Counted from the first letter of the stretch, positions 1-7,871 are shown. The stretch is 30,913 nucleotides of DNA from JBFLVQ01 sp040758525 (GCA_040758525.1 JBFLVQ010000033.1:1-30913); one strand, 5' to 3'. Notes: generated by a model from the sequence alone, not told the origin. Translations and numbers: made by a program.

Positions 1-210
1 TCAATGAAAGCATAACACTAAGGATTGGCATCAAATTCAAATAGACATTATAACCCTATTGCTGCCTTATAGATCTTTTTGCTCCATAAAATGTTCTCTT
101 TGCTCAACTCGGCAGGATTTACTATTGCTGGCACAACCCAAGGGGGAACACCGCCAATTACTCAATTTGCTTGGATTGATAAAACACACCCTGTTGATTA
201 ATAAAACCGA

Positions 211-603
211 CTATTTTTCCGTCTTTTGCTGTGCTTTACGTATCTCCCACCAATCACCAGCAGAAATATTAATAAATTTTATGTCTTTAACTTCATCTGG
301 ATCTGGTGGTGGTAATTCTGGCCAAACAACCGATCTAATGTAGAGAAGAAGTTCTTGAAATTCATCTGCATCGTAATGGTAATGCATTTGAGAAAAGCTA
401 GCTGGATCAATTGCTGTATGAGTCAGCAGGTAATCAATTGCTAATCTCAATATTGTTAAATCCCCCTGTTTAATAGCATCCAGTTTCATATTAACGATAT
501 AGTCATAATAACCGGTGACATCATCTGGAAGCGAGCCGTGATCAGCTATATATGAGGAAACAGAGTTCAAATAATATCGAATTACACCTTTACTGATTTC
601 CAT
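211..603 (-). CDS. Probable immunity protein of the adjacent toxin
   Basis: A 130-residue acidic soluble protein with no signal peptide or membrane segment. It starts 20 bases downstream of the stop of the toxin gene on the same strand, the usual order for polymorphic toxin then immunity gene. A good ribosome site (GGAGGG, five bases before the ATG) supports the start at 603. The sequence shows aromatic and acidic patches (MHYHYDADEF around residues 73-82, a PELPPPDPDE stretch around 95-104) but I do not recognise the family. Stop codon is TAG. The immunity role is inferred from position, size and charge; it would be expected to bind and block the toxin's C-terminal domain in the cytoplasm. 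Confidence 0.6.
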   Translation of the reverse strand: MEISKGVIRYYLNSVSSYIADHGSLPDDVTGYYDYIVNMKLDAIKQGDLTILRLAIDYLLTHTAIDPASFSQMHYHYDADEFQELLLYIRSVVWPELPPPDPDEVKDIKFINISAGDWWEIRKAQQKTEK

Positions 604-623
604 TTAAACCCTCCAATTTGAAA

Positions 624-2318
624 CTAGGGTAGTGTAGCCTTAAACATCAAGGGCTCAGTGTATGCTTTGGTTAGATTATCCCAATTTTCTGCTACCGGAA
701 AATGTTGTACAACCACCCATTTACCCTGAGCTTGATCCCAAGCTACTCTTGTATAAGTGCCAGTAACTCCTTCTATAAAATCGACAGTGCTAAACACATT
801 ACCTTTCTTTATCTTACCAGTGATTGGATCTATCACAGTGACCTTTTGTTTTGTAGAAAGATCCGGAATATATCCATCATCTATCGCTCTATTGTACTCA
901 ATGGTTATCTCACGATATGGTTTATCACCTGGACTTGGTGGCTGAATTAAATCAACATTGTATTTAGTCCTAATTAATTCCAAAGCCTTCTCACGTGTTT
1001 TTATCCAATTCTCATAACTATTGAATTTCGTAGATGCTGGCGCAAAGCTCAATGTATTATCTGGCGCAATCCCTGTCTTTAACCTTTTCTCAAGATCTGC
1101 AAGCGATACTTCTGGACCATGTCTATCTATGCTGTGCCCACCATCAAGCTGCTCAAGCTGCTTTGCCTCTGTCTTGGCTGCTTGCTCTACTACTTCTATT
1201 CCTGCTGCCACATCCCCAGTTCTATTTGCTGAAATATCAGATGTAGTAACTGGCTTTACTGCATTAGACCTAGGCACTTTATTGCCAAAGATAGAGATCA
1301 ACTTTGATGCTTCTTGCTTAGCCGTGCGAGCCTGCGTGCTTATGGAGAGAGGAATTTCTGTAATCTTACCTCCATTCTTAATGTTACTAACGATTTTACC
1401 CCCAATTAGTCCGCCCCCTGCTAGTGCAACACTCAGCACAACACTGGTAGCAGCTTCTTGAGTGGTTGGCAGTCTACCATCTTTGAGTATCTTATCGGTT
1501 GTTTCTCCTGCCAATCCGGATAATGCTGATGATGCTACTAATCCCGCTGGTGCTGCTGCTAATGCTACAACTGTAGCAGCATAGATACTTGCTGATAGAG
1601 AAACGATTCCTTGCACATCTTTGAGACCTGGCAGTATCGCTTTTATATTTTCGAAATCGGTTTTGGCCTGCTCTCCCGCATTAATAATCTGACTAGTAGA
1701 TGCTACTCGGTAGGGAACTATCGAAAAAGAGACTTTACCATTGGCATCGACAGCTACTGATGCTAATCCTGTTGAAACTAAACCCGCCAGAATAGTGGCT
1801 TCTTTTTCTGGGCTGGGTTTGTTACCACCGTTTACCAGTATAGCTAATTGATGAATGTCTGTGCCTAGTTCGGTAACTACTGCTAAATCGTTGCTTGTGA
1901 GTCGATCAAATTGCTTGCCTAATGGAGTAAGATTACCTTTTTCATCAGTCAGTTTTAGATACTGATCACGCTGTGCACGCGCATTAATTTCGCTAGCAGT
2001 GAGTTGGCGCTTTGTACCATTAGCTATCACTTCATAAGTAATCTTGATACTCTGATTTGCTGCTCGCTTACCATTCTGATCTGCTACGATCACTTTCTTG
2101 ACATCGACAATATTAACAGTAACACCGGCGGAACTCTCGTTTAAAGTTACTGCTGGTGGATTGTCAGTATTTGTTGCGACTGTGTCATTTTGTTGATTTT
2201 TCTCTGTGGCAGCCAATTTGGCAAAGAGCATTGACCGTTGTGCTTGAGCAAAGAAGTTAGCAGTTTGTGCTTCACTATAATTTGCTATTGGAGCAATAGT
2301 ATTATTGTCAAAGAGCAA
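624..2318 (-). CDS. Polymorphic toxin with C-terminal RNase-type domain
   Basis: 564 residues as read from a TTG start at 2318. The C-terminal ~175 residues look like a nuclease toxin of the CdiA-CT RNase A-like group: GGHSIDRH at 393-400, a conserved LEKRLKTG at 409-416, AST at 428-430 and a closing TRVAWDQAQGKWVVVQHFP at 523-541, matching the family's GGHTIERH, rLk, AStF and final W.V...P pattern. The middle has alanine/glycine-rich hydrophobic stretches (about 236-266 and 288-306). No classical signal peptide or RHS/haemagglutinin repeats are seen, so the delivery route is unknown. The TTG has no ribosome site and a stop codon lies two codons upstream; a better start (ATG at 2413 with GAGG) is one base out of frame, so the gene may be frameshifted. 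Toxin class is fairly secure, the exact nuclease family less so. Confidence 0.7.
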   Translation of the reverse strand: MLFDNNTIAPIANYSEAQTANFFAQAQRSMLFAKLAATEKNQQNDTVATNTDNPPAVTLNESSAGVTVNIVDVKKVIVADQNGKRAANQSIKITYEVIANGTKRQLTASEINARAQRDQYLKLTDEKGNLTPLGKQFDRLTSNDLAVVTELGTDIHQLAILVNGGNKPSPEKEATILAGLVSTGLASVAVDANGKVSFSIVPYRVASTSQIINAGEQAKTDFENIKAILPGLKDVQGIVSLSASIYAATVVALAAAPAGLVASSALSGLAGETTDKILKDGRLPTTQEAATSVVLSVALAGGGLIGGKIVSNIKNGGKITEIPLSISTQARTAKQEASKLISIFGNKVPRSNAVKPVTTSDISANRTGDVAAGIEVVEQAAKTEAKQLEQLDGGHSIDRHGPEVSLADLEKRLKTGIAPDNTLSFAPASTKFNSYENWIKTREKALELIRTKYNVDLIQPPSPGDKPYREITIEYNRAIDDGYIPDLSTKQKVTVIDPITGKIKKGNVFSTVDFIEGVTGTYTRVAWDQAQGKWVVVQHFPVAENWDNLTKAYTEPLMFKATLP

Positions 2319-2413
2319 TGATTAATGCTATTACTTTCACTAATATTATTAACATCCTCTGATTCATTAATAGCAGGAGATTGTGTCTGACTATTAGGTA
2401 TGACTAGGCTCAT
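2285..2413 (-). other. Displaced 5' end of the toxin gene (frameshift)
   Basis: A 42-codon reading frame begins at an ATG at 2413 preceded by GAGG at a normal distance. It encodes a polar, disordered-looking leader (MSLVIPNSQTQ then SPAINESEDVNN) and stops at a TAG at 2285-2287, overlapping the toxin frame by 34 bases. Reading this frame through codon 32 (CAT, around 2318-2320) and then stepping back one base enters the toxin frame exactly at its first codon. One lost base near 2318 explains the arrangement. No classical slippery heptamer is visible, so mutation or a sequencing error is more likely than programmed frameshifting. Confidence 0.55.
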
Positions 2414-2778
2414 CTGTTTAACCTCATTAAATTTCTGATCATAGTATTAGCAGATTTGTTTGATTGCGACGGTAAGATAAACAAATGGCATACCAGTAAG
2501 AGTCATTGAGAATATCGAGTATGAGAATATTTGCTATTATATTGACTGTTAAGTACATAAACCTCTAGTCAAATATTTACGAGATAACGCATTATGGTTC
2601 TATTGTCAGATATGGCAGAGAGGATAAATGCCATTATTGGCAGGCGTGTCAAATATGGCAGGGTTATTAGTATACCGTTTTCAAAGTTACTTTTATTACT
2701 AAGTTCTCCCGCACAGGCCTTACTCGTCTAAGACAATCAGTCATAGGGGCTGTATTGGGGTTTGTATGTATGTGCGAT
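2414..2778. other. AT-rich intergenic region
   Basis: No convincing gene in 365 bases. The only structure I see is a short imperfect direct repeat, TGTCAGATATGGCAG at 2604-2618 and TGTCAAATATGGCAG at 2647-2661, differing at one base. It lies upstream of the toxin start on the minus strand and could be a regulatory site or chance. Confidence 0.3.
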
Positions 2779-3042
2779 TTATAGTTTTATTTTTAGTATC
2801 ACACCCCATACAGTCGCCTCCAGTTCGACACTGTCCCCTAACTCAGCTACTAACTGCCGGGCAGCTAATCCAATCTGATTTAGGTTGTCGCAACCAATCT
2901 CTATGGCGATCACGAGCAGGTCGAGATTAGTGTGTCCGGCAGCACGGGCTTGCTCGAATCTAGTACGGAACAGTTCAACCAGTAGTTTTTGTGTATCTAG
3001 CCTTTTCTGGCGCGCACTGGGGCTTTCAGATAAAGCGACCAT
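2779..3042 (-). CDS. Small hypothetical protein (87 aa)
   Basis: An 87-residue mostly helical protein that I do not recognise. The N-terminal half is polar (ARQKRLDTQKLLVELFRTRF, about 10-29) and the rest alternates hydrophobic and acidic residues (LVAELGDSVELEATVWGVIL). No signal peptide or cysteine motif. The ATG at 3042 sits just behind a run of seven Gs and GAGCT, which could serve as ribosome site. It lies on the same strand as the toxin and immunity genes but is separated from them by about 360 bases, so a shared transcript is uncertain. Codon periodicity and length make it plausible but not proven as a gene. Confidence 0.45.
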   Translation of the reverse strand: MVALSESPSARQKRLDTQKLLVELFRTRFEQARAAGHTNLDLLVIAIEIGCDNLNQIGLAARQLVAELGDSVELEATVWGVILKIKL

Positions 3043-3402
3043 AGCTCCCCCCCATTAAGTATTGGAGGGTAGGAGTGTATACTAATAGAAATATAGGAGC
3101 AAGGATAATCTAACAAGGTGCTTATTTTCCTCTATTCTACTGTCCTGTCTCTCTTTTCCTACAATATAATCGTTCTATTTTCCGTTATTACTGCTGATAA
3201 CTTTGATTTACTATACTAGTGCTTAATCAAGCGAGTTTTTGATCTTATTTTCAATTCTGCCATAACTATTCAGCCTATTTTTACTTACTCTAGTGACTCT
3301 GCAATTAGTAGGCCTTATGCTGTTGTTGAGGTTGATTATTTTGCCTAGTTGCATCATAGTTACGTTCTAAGACAGTCTATGCCGGAAAATTATAGAGAAA
3401 AA
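3043..3402. other. AT-rich divergent intergenic region
   Basis: About 360 bases between the minus-strand 87-residue gene and the plus-strand macro-domain gene. Very T-rich; promoters for both directions would be expected here, but I cannot single out a convincing -35/-10 pair. A homopolymer of seven Cs (3047-3053) lies at the left edge. Confidence 0.3.
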
Positions 3403-4044
3403 ATGAGAGTAGTTTTAGCAGATATAGAGACAGCTATAACAGATGCATATGAGCGTTTCTGCGGAGATTTAGATTTTGTGGAAATCCATAGAGATTCTAT
3501 ATTGAAAGTATCCTGTGATGCTGTGGTGAGCCCAGCAAATAGCTTTGGTTTTATGGATGGTGGTATTGATATGGTATACAGCCACTATTTTGGCGGGAAG
3601 GTACAAGAGCGTTTGCAGAATCTTATAAAGACAAAGCATTATGGTGAGTTGATTGTTGGCAGTGCTGAGATAGTTGAAACAGATAATCAACATATTCCTA
3701 TTCTTATCGCTGCGCCAACTATGCGAGTTCCTATGAGCCTGAAGAACACCATCAATCCTTATTTGGCTGCTCGTGCGGTGTTTTTGTTGATTAAAAATGG
3801 CGTTTTAACCCAAGGGACTTTTACTGGCGAACCTATCTCCAATGTGATTAAGACAGTTGCATTTCCAGGGCTGGGTACTGGGGTAGGTGGAGTTGGCCCT
3901 AACACCTGTGCAAAGCAGATGCGTGTAGCCATAGATGATATTGTTTTAGAGAAATATAGTTTTCCATTCTCTTGGGTAGATGCTCAAGAAAGACATCAAA
4001 GGTTATATAGAGATTGGGTTAAAGATCTTCAACATGAAGAATGA
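3403..4044 (+). CDS. Macro-domain protein
   Basis: A 213-residue stand-alone macro domain, the fold that binds or hydrolyses ADP-ribose and its derivatives. The phosphate/ribose loop SPANSFGFMDGGIDMVYS (43-60) and the second glycine-rich loop FPGLGTGVGGVGP in the C-terminal third are both present. I start it at the ATG at 3403, giving MRVVLADI, because homologues of this subfamily begin with a similar beta strand; the frame is open further upstream to a TTG at 3349. It is the first gene of a close three-gene set (17 bases before the HD protein, which itself abuts a phosphatase). The family role could be removing ADP-ribosyl groups or processing ADP-ribose phosphates; the sequence does not decide between them. 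Confidence 0.85.
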   Translation: MRVVLADIETAITDAYERFCGDLDFVEIHRDSILKVSCDAVVSPANSFGFMDGGIDMVYSHYFGGKVQERLQNLIKTKHYGELIVGSAEIVETDNQHIPILIAAPTMRVPMSLKNTINPYLAARAVFLLIKNGVLTQGTFTGEPISNVIKTVAFPGLGTGVGGVGPNTCAKQMRVAIDDIVLEKYSFPFSWVDAQERHQRLYRDWVKDLQHEE

Positions 4045-4060
4045 AGCCTGAGGCTTAGGT

Positions 4061-4585
4061 ATGGGATTAGATTTCAAAGATTCAAAAGATGCTCAAGATT
4101 TTTTAAAACAGTTAGGCGCACCGACAAAACTAATAAACCATGTAGCTCTTGTTAGTGAAGCAGGAGAGCTATTGATTGAGAAGCTAACGCAATTAAATGT
4201 AAAGTTTGATGAAAAGCTTGTTAAATTGGCGATTATCTTTCATGACACTGGGAAAATTATCCATTTGCAAGAACTGACAGAACCAGGAAATAATCATGAA
4301 CCTGAAGGAGAAAGGCTGCTATTGGAATATGGAGTTGAGCCTAAAATAGCAAGATGTTGTTTATCACATGCTCGCTGGAGAGATTTGCCATGCTCATTCG
4401 AAGAGTTACTCGTTGCACTTTCTGACAAGCTCTGGAAGGGCGTTAGAGTTGAAGAATTAGAGTTGAAGATTATTGATAAGGTTGCAGAATTAATGGGAAA
4501 GTCGCGCTGGGAGATCTTTATTGAATTAGACTCATGCTTTGAAATGATTGCTTCAGATGGAGTAGATCGACTTTTAAGGAGCTAA
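4061..4585 (+). CDS. HD-domain phosphohydrolase
   Basis: A 174-residue HD-superfamily protein. Candidate metal ligands are H27, the HD pair H61-D62 (in FHDTGK), H79, H103 (LSHARW) and D122 (LSDKLWKG), the expected order for this metal-dependent phosphohydrolase fold. Proteins of this group hydrolyse nucleotides, cyclic nucleotides or nucleic-acid ends; the substrate here is unknown. It begins 16 bases after the macro-domain stop and ends directly against the next ATG, so the three genes are almost certainly co-transcribed and probably act on related phosphorylated or ADP-ribosylated molecules in the cytoplasm. The pathway link is an inference from the clustering. Confidence 0.8.
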   Translation: MGLDFKDSKDAQDFLKQLGAPTKLINHVALVSEAGELLIEKLTQLNVKFDEKLVKLAIIFHDTGKIIHLQELTEPGNNHEPEGERLLLEYGVEPKIARCCLSHARWRDLPCSFEELLVALSDKLWKGVRVEELELKIIDKVAELMGKSRWEIFIELDSCFEMIASDGVDRLLRS

Positions 4586-5128
4586 ATGCAAGTAAGAGTT
4601 TATTGGATAGAGACAATAGATCGCGCAAGATTAGGGATAATGCCCAGACCAAGAGGTGGAGATTGGCTTGAAGATGAGATCGCATCATTATCTGAGCAGA
4701 ATGTAAATGCTGTTGTTTCTCTGCTTACAGAAGAAGAGATGATTGAACTAGATCTGGTTGACGAACCAGAATTTTGCAAAAGAAAAGGGATAGGATATTT
4801 CTCTTTGCCCATTCAGGATCGTAATGTTCCACCTCTTAACCCTAAGACAATTGATTTTATTTTTAAATTGAGAGAGATACTATCTGATGGACTGAGCATA
4901 GTAATTCATTGTCGTCAGGGCATAGGTCGTGCTTCATTAATTGCAGCATCAATATTAGTTACTACCGGCACTCCTGTTGATATAGCATTTCAACAAATAT
5001 CGAAAGCGAGAGGATGTACAGTTCCTGAAACTGAAGAACAATATCAATGGGTGATTCACTTCATCAGTGAATATGCTGGGCTTGACTCTCCACTAAAAAA
5101 AGCAGATGAATCTATTGAAAAAGAGTAA
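4586..5128 (+). CDS. Dual-specificity / tyrosine-type phosphatase
   Basis: A 180-residue cysteine phosphatase. The signature HCRQGIGRAS has the catalytic cysteine at 109 and the arginine at 115 (CX5R), and D78 in LPIQDRNVP fits the general-acid aspartate loop. The start ATG follows the HD gene's TAA with no gap, and the ribosome site AGGAGC lies inside the HD gene's last codons, so translation is likely coupled. Such enzymes dephosphorylate protein tyrosine/serine or non-protein substrates such as nucleotides and RNA ends. Beside a macro domain and an HD phosphohydrolase, a non-protein phosphate substrate is attractive but unproven. Confidence 0.85.
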   Translation: MQVRVYWIETIDRARLGIMPRPRGGDWLEDEIASLSEQNVNAVVSLLTEEEMIELDLVDEPEFCKRKGIGYFSLPIQDRNVPPLNPKTIDFIFKLREILSDGLSIVIHCRQGIGRASLIAASILVTTGTPVDIAFQQISKARGCTVPETEEQYQWVIHFISEYAGLDSPLKKADESIEKE

Positions 5129-5223
5129 GCTATCTAACATTAGATGAATAATGGTTGTAATTTCTGATAAGTAAAAGAGCTTCATATCCATTAAATTCTA
5201 GTAATGGGTTGTAGATAACGGAC

Positions 5224-5889
5224 TCAGGCAATAGCAAGGTGGATATTTCGATCAAGTTGAAGTGAATCTGCATATTCAATGTGAAGAACGCGCCTAGGCG
5301 CCGATGAGCGCGCCTTTGATGAAGAGTGTATTAGCAATGGCCGCATTGCCAGAACTCCACCACGAGGAACAAGACATTCCATACACTCTTGCGCTCTGGC
5401 AATATTGAAGACCTCATCATCAGTCAAGACACCAGCCAAGTGTGAGCCAGGTATAACCCTTAATGGACCATTCTCGCTGGTAGACGCATCGAGATGAACT
5501 CGTAGTGCTAGAATCCGTGATAGTGCCCAAGTAGGTGCATGCGCATAAAGTATCCCGCCCTTTCGTGACCATGGACCCCACTCTTGAGAAACGATATGTG
5601 ATTCAAGAGGCAGTGTAGTATCCTGATGCCATACAACAAGCCAATTTGCATATCGAGATTTTTCAAATAATGTTGCGCGGAATGGTATAGCCAATTCCCC
5701 TAGATAGCGTCTGGCAATTTGAAGCAGCCTATTATCTGTGGCCAAAGCTACCACCATAGGGTTAGCCATTAAGTGGCGAGAACCTGCCCGACCACGCGTC
5801 TGTGGGCTTTGCGATAGCGCCAGTATTAGATCATCGCACTCGCGAGCTGAAAGTATACTATTTTCTATATAACAACCTGTATCATTCAT
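5224..5889 (-). CDS. PhyH-family Fe(II)/2-oxoglutarate dioxygenase
   Basis: A 221-residue phytanoyl-CoA dioxygenase-like enzyme. The metal-binding triad is visible: H88 and D90 in VVWHQDTTLPL, and the distal histidine H188 in RPLLIHSSSKA; arginine at 199/200 in PRRVLHIEYA would bind 2-oxoglutarate. GPLRVIPGSHL (141-151) is the typical jelly-roll strand before the distal site. Such enzymes hydroxylate small organic substrates; the substrate cannot be read from the sequence. The gene converges with the phosphatase gene and diverges from a tRNA, so it is probably transcribed alone. Stop is TGA. Confidence 0.85.
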   Translation of the reverse strand: MNDTGCYIENSILSARECDDLILALSQSPQTRGRAGSRHLMANPMVVALATDNRLLQIARRYLGELAIPFRATLFEKSRYANWLVVWHQDTTLPLESHIVSQEWGPWSRKGGILYAHAPTWALSRILALRVHLDASTSENGPLRVIPGSHLAGVLTDDEVFNIARAQECMECLVPRGGVLAMRPLLIHSSSKARSSAPRRVLHIEYADSLQLDRNIHLAIA

Positions 5890-5890
5890 C

Positions 5891-5919
5891 TTGTTATATC
5901 CTCTCCCTTGGTGTATATT
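5891..5919 (+). promoter_or_regulatory. Putative promoter of the CUA tRNA
   Basis: TTGTTA at 5891-5896 and TATATT at 5914-5919 are separated by exactly 17 bases and lie 12 bases before the tRNA 5' end. This fits a sigma-70 type promoter starting transcription a few bases upstream of the tRNA. It overlaps the leader of the divergent dioxygenase gene. Confidence 0.5.
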
Positions 5920-5930
5920 CTATTTCGAGA

Positions 5931-6002
5931 GCGCCCTTAGCTCAATGGCTGAGCGAGCGTCTCTAAAACGCTTTTATGTGGGTTCGATTCCCACAGGGCG
6001 CA
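5931..6002 (+). tRNA. tRNA with CUA anticodon (amber-reading)
   Basis: A complete cloverleaf: seven-base acceptor stem GCGCCCT/AGGGCGC (5931-5937 with 5995-6001), D stem GCTC/GAGC, five-base anticodon stem AGCGT/ACGCT (5956-5960 with 5968-5972), T stem GTGGG/CCCAC with TTCGATT loop, discriminator A at 6002, no encoded CCA. The seven-base loop CTCTAAA gives U33, anticodon CUA at 5963-5965 and A37, so it should read UAG. The body resembles bacterial tRNA-Arg(UCU) in its acceptor and T arm, but the D loop is one base short (AATGGCT) and the variable loop is TTTAT rather than an AGGTT type. It could be a working suppressor, a tRNA with another charging identity, or a decaying tRNA-Arg. It lacks the special features of pyrrolysine tRNA. 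Confidence 0.8.
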
Positions 6003-6337
6003 TTAAATTAGACCGAAGGGTAAAAAGATGGTGTTCACGTAGCTCAAAAGCCGCCCTGCAGCTTCTCCTACCAGGTTTTTCTTCTCTGCTGATGGTTTTG
6101 GAAAAACAGTTATTTCCCTGTTTTACCCTGCTTTTTTGCGGCTCGATCCAATTCGTCAAATTCATCACTTGCTCTCAATATCGTTTAACCCAATAACTAT
6201 GTCTCTTATTAACCTGAAACAATGGAGGGATATTATGTTGTAGAGGTCACGCCCACCTTAACCATTGTTGTGCCTAATTCACTACATCGCTAAGAGTTTT
6301 TAACTTTAATTGCAATGGCAGATGAAAGGAGCCAACA
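6003..6337. other. Intergenic region after the tRNA
   Basis: No supported gene in 335 bases. A six-base complementary pair, AGCCGC near 6048 and GCGGCT near 6136, and another, ACAATGG near 6219 with CCATTGT near 6262, could form weak hairpins. No integrase or attachment-site duplicate of the tRNA 3' end is visible. Confidence 0.3.
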
Positions 6338-6883
6338 ATGGTTACTATTGCTGAAATCTTCAAATATATGATCAAGAAACAATCTGAAGAGATACATAAG
6401 TTGAAGATGTATGGTGTTATTCATGAAACTGTTGAGAAGTATGCTTATATTTCTCCAGATGGAAAACAGTTCAGAAATAAATTACCATCTGAATCTGAAA
6501 TTGCTGCTGGTTGGAAATGGGGAAAGATCAAATTTGTAAAACTTGTTGGACATATCTCTCCCAAACACCATCTATGGAAAACCTATAAAGCAGCCAAGCA
6601 TTGTGCCTCTCTGCTACTGACAGCTAGGCTAATTCTGAAGTTAAATAAAGATTCTGTTCCAGAAGTTAAGTCTGTGCGAGACGCCTTGAAGCAAGGCCAA
6701 TTGATCAATCATTGCAACCGTGGAAAGGCAAGATCCTTATGCTTCAAAGCATTTCGTTATCTACGAAAAATAGATAATCGCCTGGCAAAAACACCAGAAC
6801 GATTTGAGAGTGTTAAGCAGTGGATTAATCAAAAGCAGGAAAGGATATCTACAGTTACGATAAAGGAGAGCGATCCTACCTGA
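6338..6883 (+). CDS. Hypothetical protein (181 aa)
   Basis: A basic, soluble 181-residue protein with no family I recognise. The ATG is preceded by AGGAG at an ideal distance, so the start is well supported. The protein is rich in lysine, and carries several aromatic/histidine positions (VGHISPKHHLWKTYKAAKHC around 70-89) and a cysteine at about residue 127 (NHCNRGKARSLC). The charge suggests nucleic-acid contact but there is no recognisable binding motif. It stands alone between a tRNA and tatD; a 12-base-pair hairpin follows its stop. Stop codon is TGA. Confidence 0.65.
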   Translation: MVTIAEIFKYMIKKQSEEIHKLKMYGVIHETVEKYAYISPDGKQFRNKLPSESEIAAGWKWGKIKFVKLVGHISPKHHLWKTYKAAKHCASLLLTARLILKLNKDSVPEVKSVRDALKQGQLINHCNRGKARSLCFKAFRYLRKIDNRLAKTPERFESVKQWINQKQERISTVTIKESDPT

Positions 6884-6922
6884 GATCCTACCAAATACTG
6901 AAGTGAACTGATGAGAATATCA

Positions 6923-6959
6923 GAGGGCGCGATCTATTCTCTTTTTTGATTGCGCTCTC
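6923..6959 (+). terminator. Hairpin between the 181-aa gene and tatD
   Basis: GAGGGCGCGATC (6923-6934) pairs with GATTGCGCTCTC (6948-6959) over 12 positions, two of them G-U in plus-strand RNA, around a 13-base T-rich loop. It sits 40 bases after the upstream stop and just before the tatD ribosome site. No T tract follows, so it could be a weak terminator or a leader structure of tatD. Confidence 0.45.
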
Positions 6960-6990
6960 GCATCTGCTTTTAATTTCTTGAGGAGGAATT

Positions 6991-7821
6991 ATGGTAATGA
7001 AACTGGTAGATATTGGAGTGAACCTAGCACATGCATCTTTTAACTCCGATCGAGAAGAAGTTATCAATAGAGCAATTGCTGCTGGTGTAGATATTATGAT
7101 AGTTACTGGTACAAGTATTAAAGGAAGCCGAGAGGCTTTCAAATTGGCCGACAACTATCCTGGTAAACTCTATTCTACTGCAGGAATTCACCCACATGAT
7201 GCTCGCCATTTCAACATTGAAGCGGTTAAGATTCTTCGTGAACTAGCCGCACATAAGAATGTAGTAGCCATTGGCGAATGTGGGCTCGATTTCAACAGAG
7301 ATTTTTCACCTCGCGATATACAGGAAAAATGTTTTGAGGCACAGGTTCAATTAGCTTCTCAGTTGCGTATGCCACTATTTCTGCATGAGAGAGATGCTCA
7401 TCAAAGATTTGTCGAAATATTAAAAAGATACCGAGACCAATTCAATTCTGCCGTAGTCCATTGTTTTACTGGTAGTGCTCAAGAACTGAATGCTTACCTA
7501 GATCTGAATCTACATATTGGTATTACCGGTTGGATATGTGATGAGCGGCGCGGATTGCATTTGCGTGATCTGGTTCGCAGAATTCCACTCGACCGACTTC
7601 TGATAGAAACAGATGCACCCTTCTTAATCCCCAGAGACTTGAAACCTAAGCCTAAAACCAATCGCAACGAACCATCTTTACTTCCCCATATTCTTAATAC
7701 AGTGGCAAGATGCATGGGAAAGACAAGTGCAGAGGTTGCTATTGCTACTACTGAAGCGGCGCACACTTTCTTTGGGATTAAAGATCGGAACACGTTCAAT
7801 AAAGCCGGCAACGATGCTTAA
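6991..7821 (+). CDS. tatD: TatD family metal-dependent DNase
   Basis: A 276-residue TIM-barrel hydrolase aligning along its length with Escherichia coli TatD: DIGVNLAHASF near the start, STAGIHPHDA, AIGECGLDFNRDFS, LFLHERDAHQRF, VVHCFTGS, GITGWICDERRGL and LIETDAPFLIPRDLKPKP. These include the metal-binding His, Glu and Asp residues. TatD enzymes are 3'-5' exonucleases acting on single-stranded DNA and RNA in the cytoplasm and are linked to repair. A strong ribosome site, GAGGAGGAAT, lies directly before the ATG at 6991; a second ATG at 6997 is possible. Monocistronic by layout. Confidence 0.93.
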   Translation: MVMKLVDIGVNLAHASFNSDREEVINRAIAAGVDIMIVTGTSIKGSREAFKLADNYPGKLYSTAGIHPHDARHFNIEAVKILRELAAHKNVVAIGECGLDFNRDFSPRDIQEKCFEAQVQLASQLRMPLFLHERDAHQRFVEILKRYRDQFNSAVVHCFTGSAQELNAYLDLNLHIGITGWICDERRGLHLRDLVRRIPLDRLLIETDAPFLIPRDLKPKPKTNRNEPSLLPHILNTVARCMGKTSAEVAIATTEAAHTFFGIKDRNTFNKAGNDA

Positions 7822-7871
7822 ACAGTGTTTATGGAAAAGCGAGTTGTGGAAGTAAGATTGAAGTCAATTAT

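Noticed and set aside
1..210. Possible gene at the left edge
   Set aside because: The plus-strand frame at 59-343 overlaps the immunity gene and has no ribosome site; nothing else is supported in this stretch.
2285..2413. Programmed ribosomal frameshift in the toxin gene
   Set aside because: No slippery heptamer or downstream pseudoknot is visible near 2318; a lost base is simpler.
5931..6002. Calling the tRNA tRNA-Arg(UCU) or tRNA-Pyl
   Set aside because: UCU would require shifting the anticodon loop by a base and break the perfect five-base stem. The standard D arm, five-base anticodon stem and five-base variable loop do not fit pyrrolysine tRNA, and no pyl genes are present.
5891..6196. 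Plus-strand open frame of 101 codons
   Set aside because: It runs straight through the tRNA and its promoter and resembles no protein.
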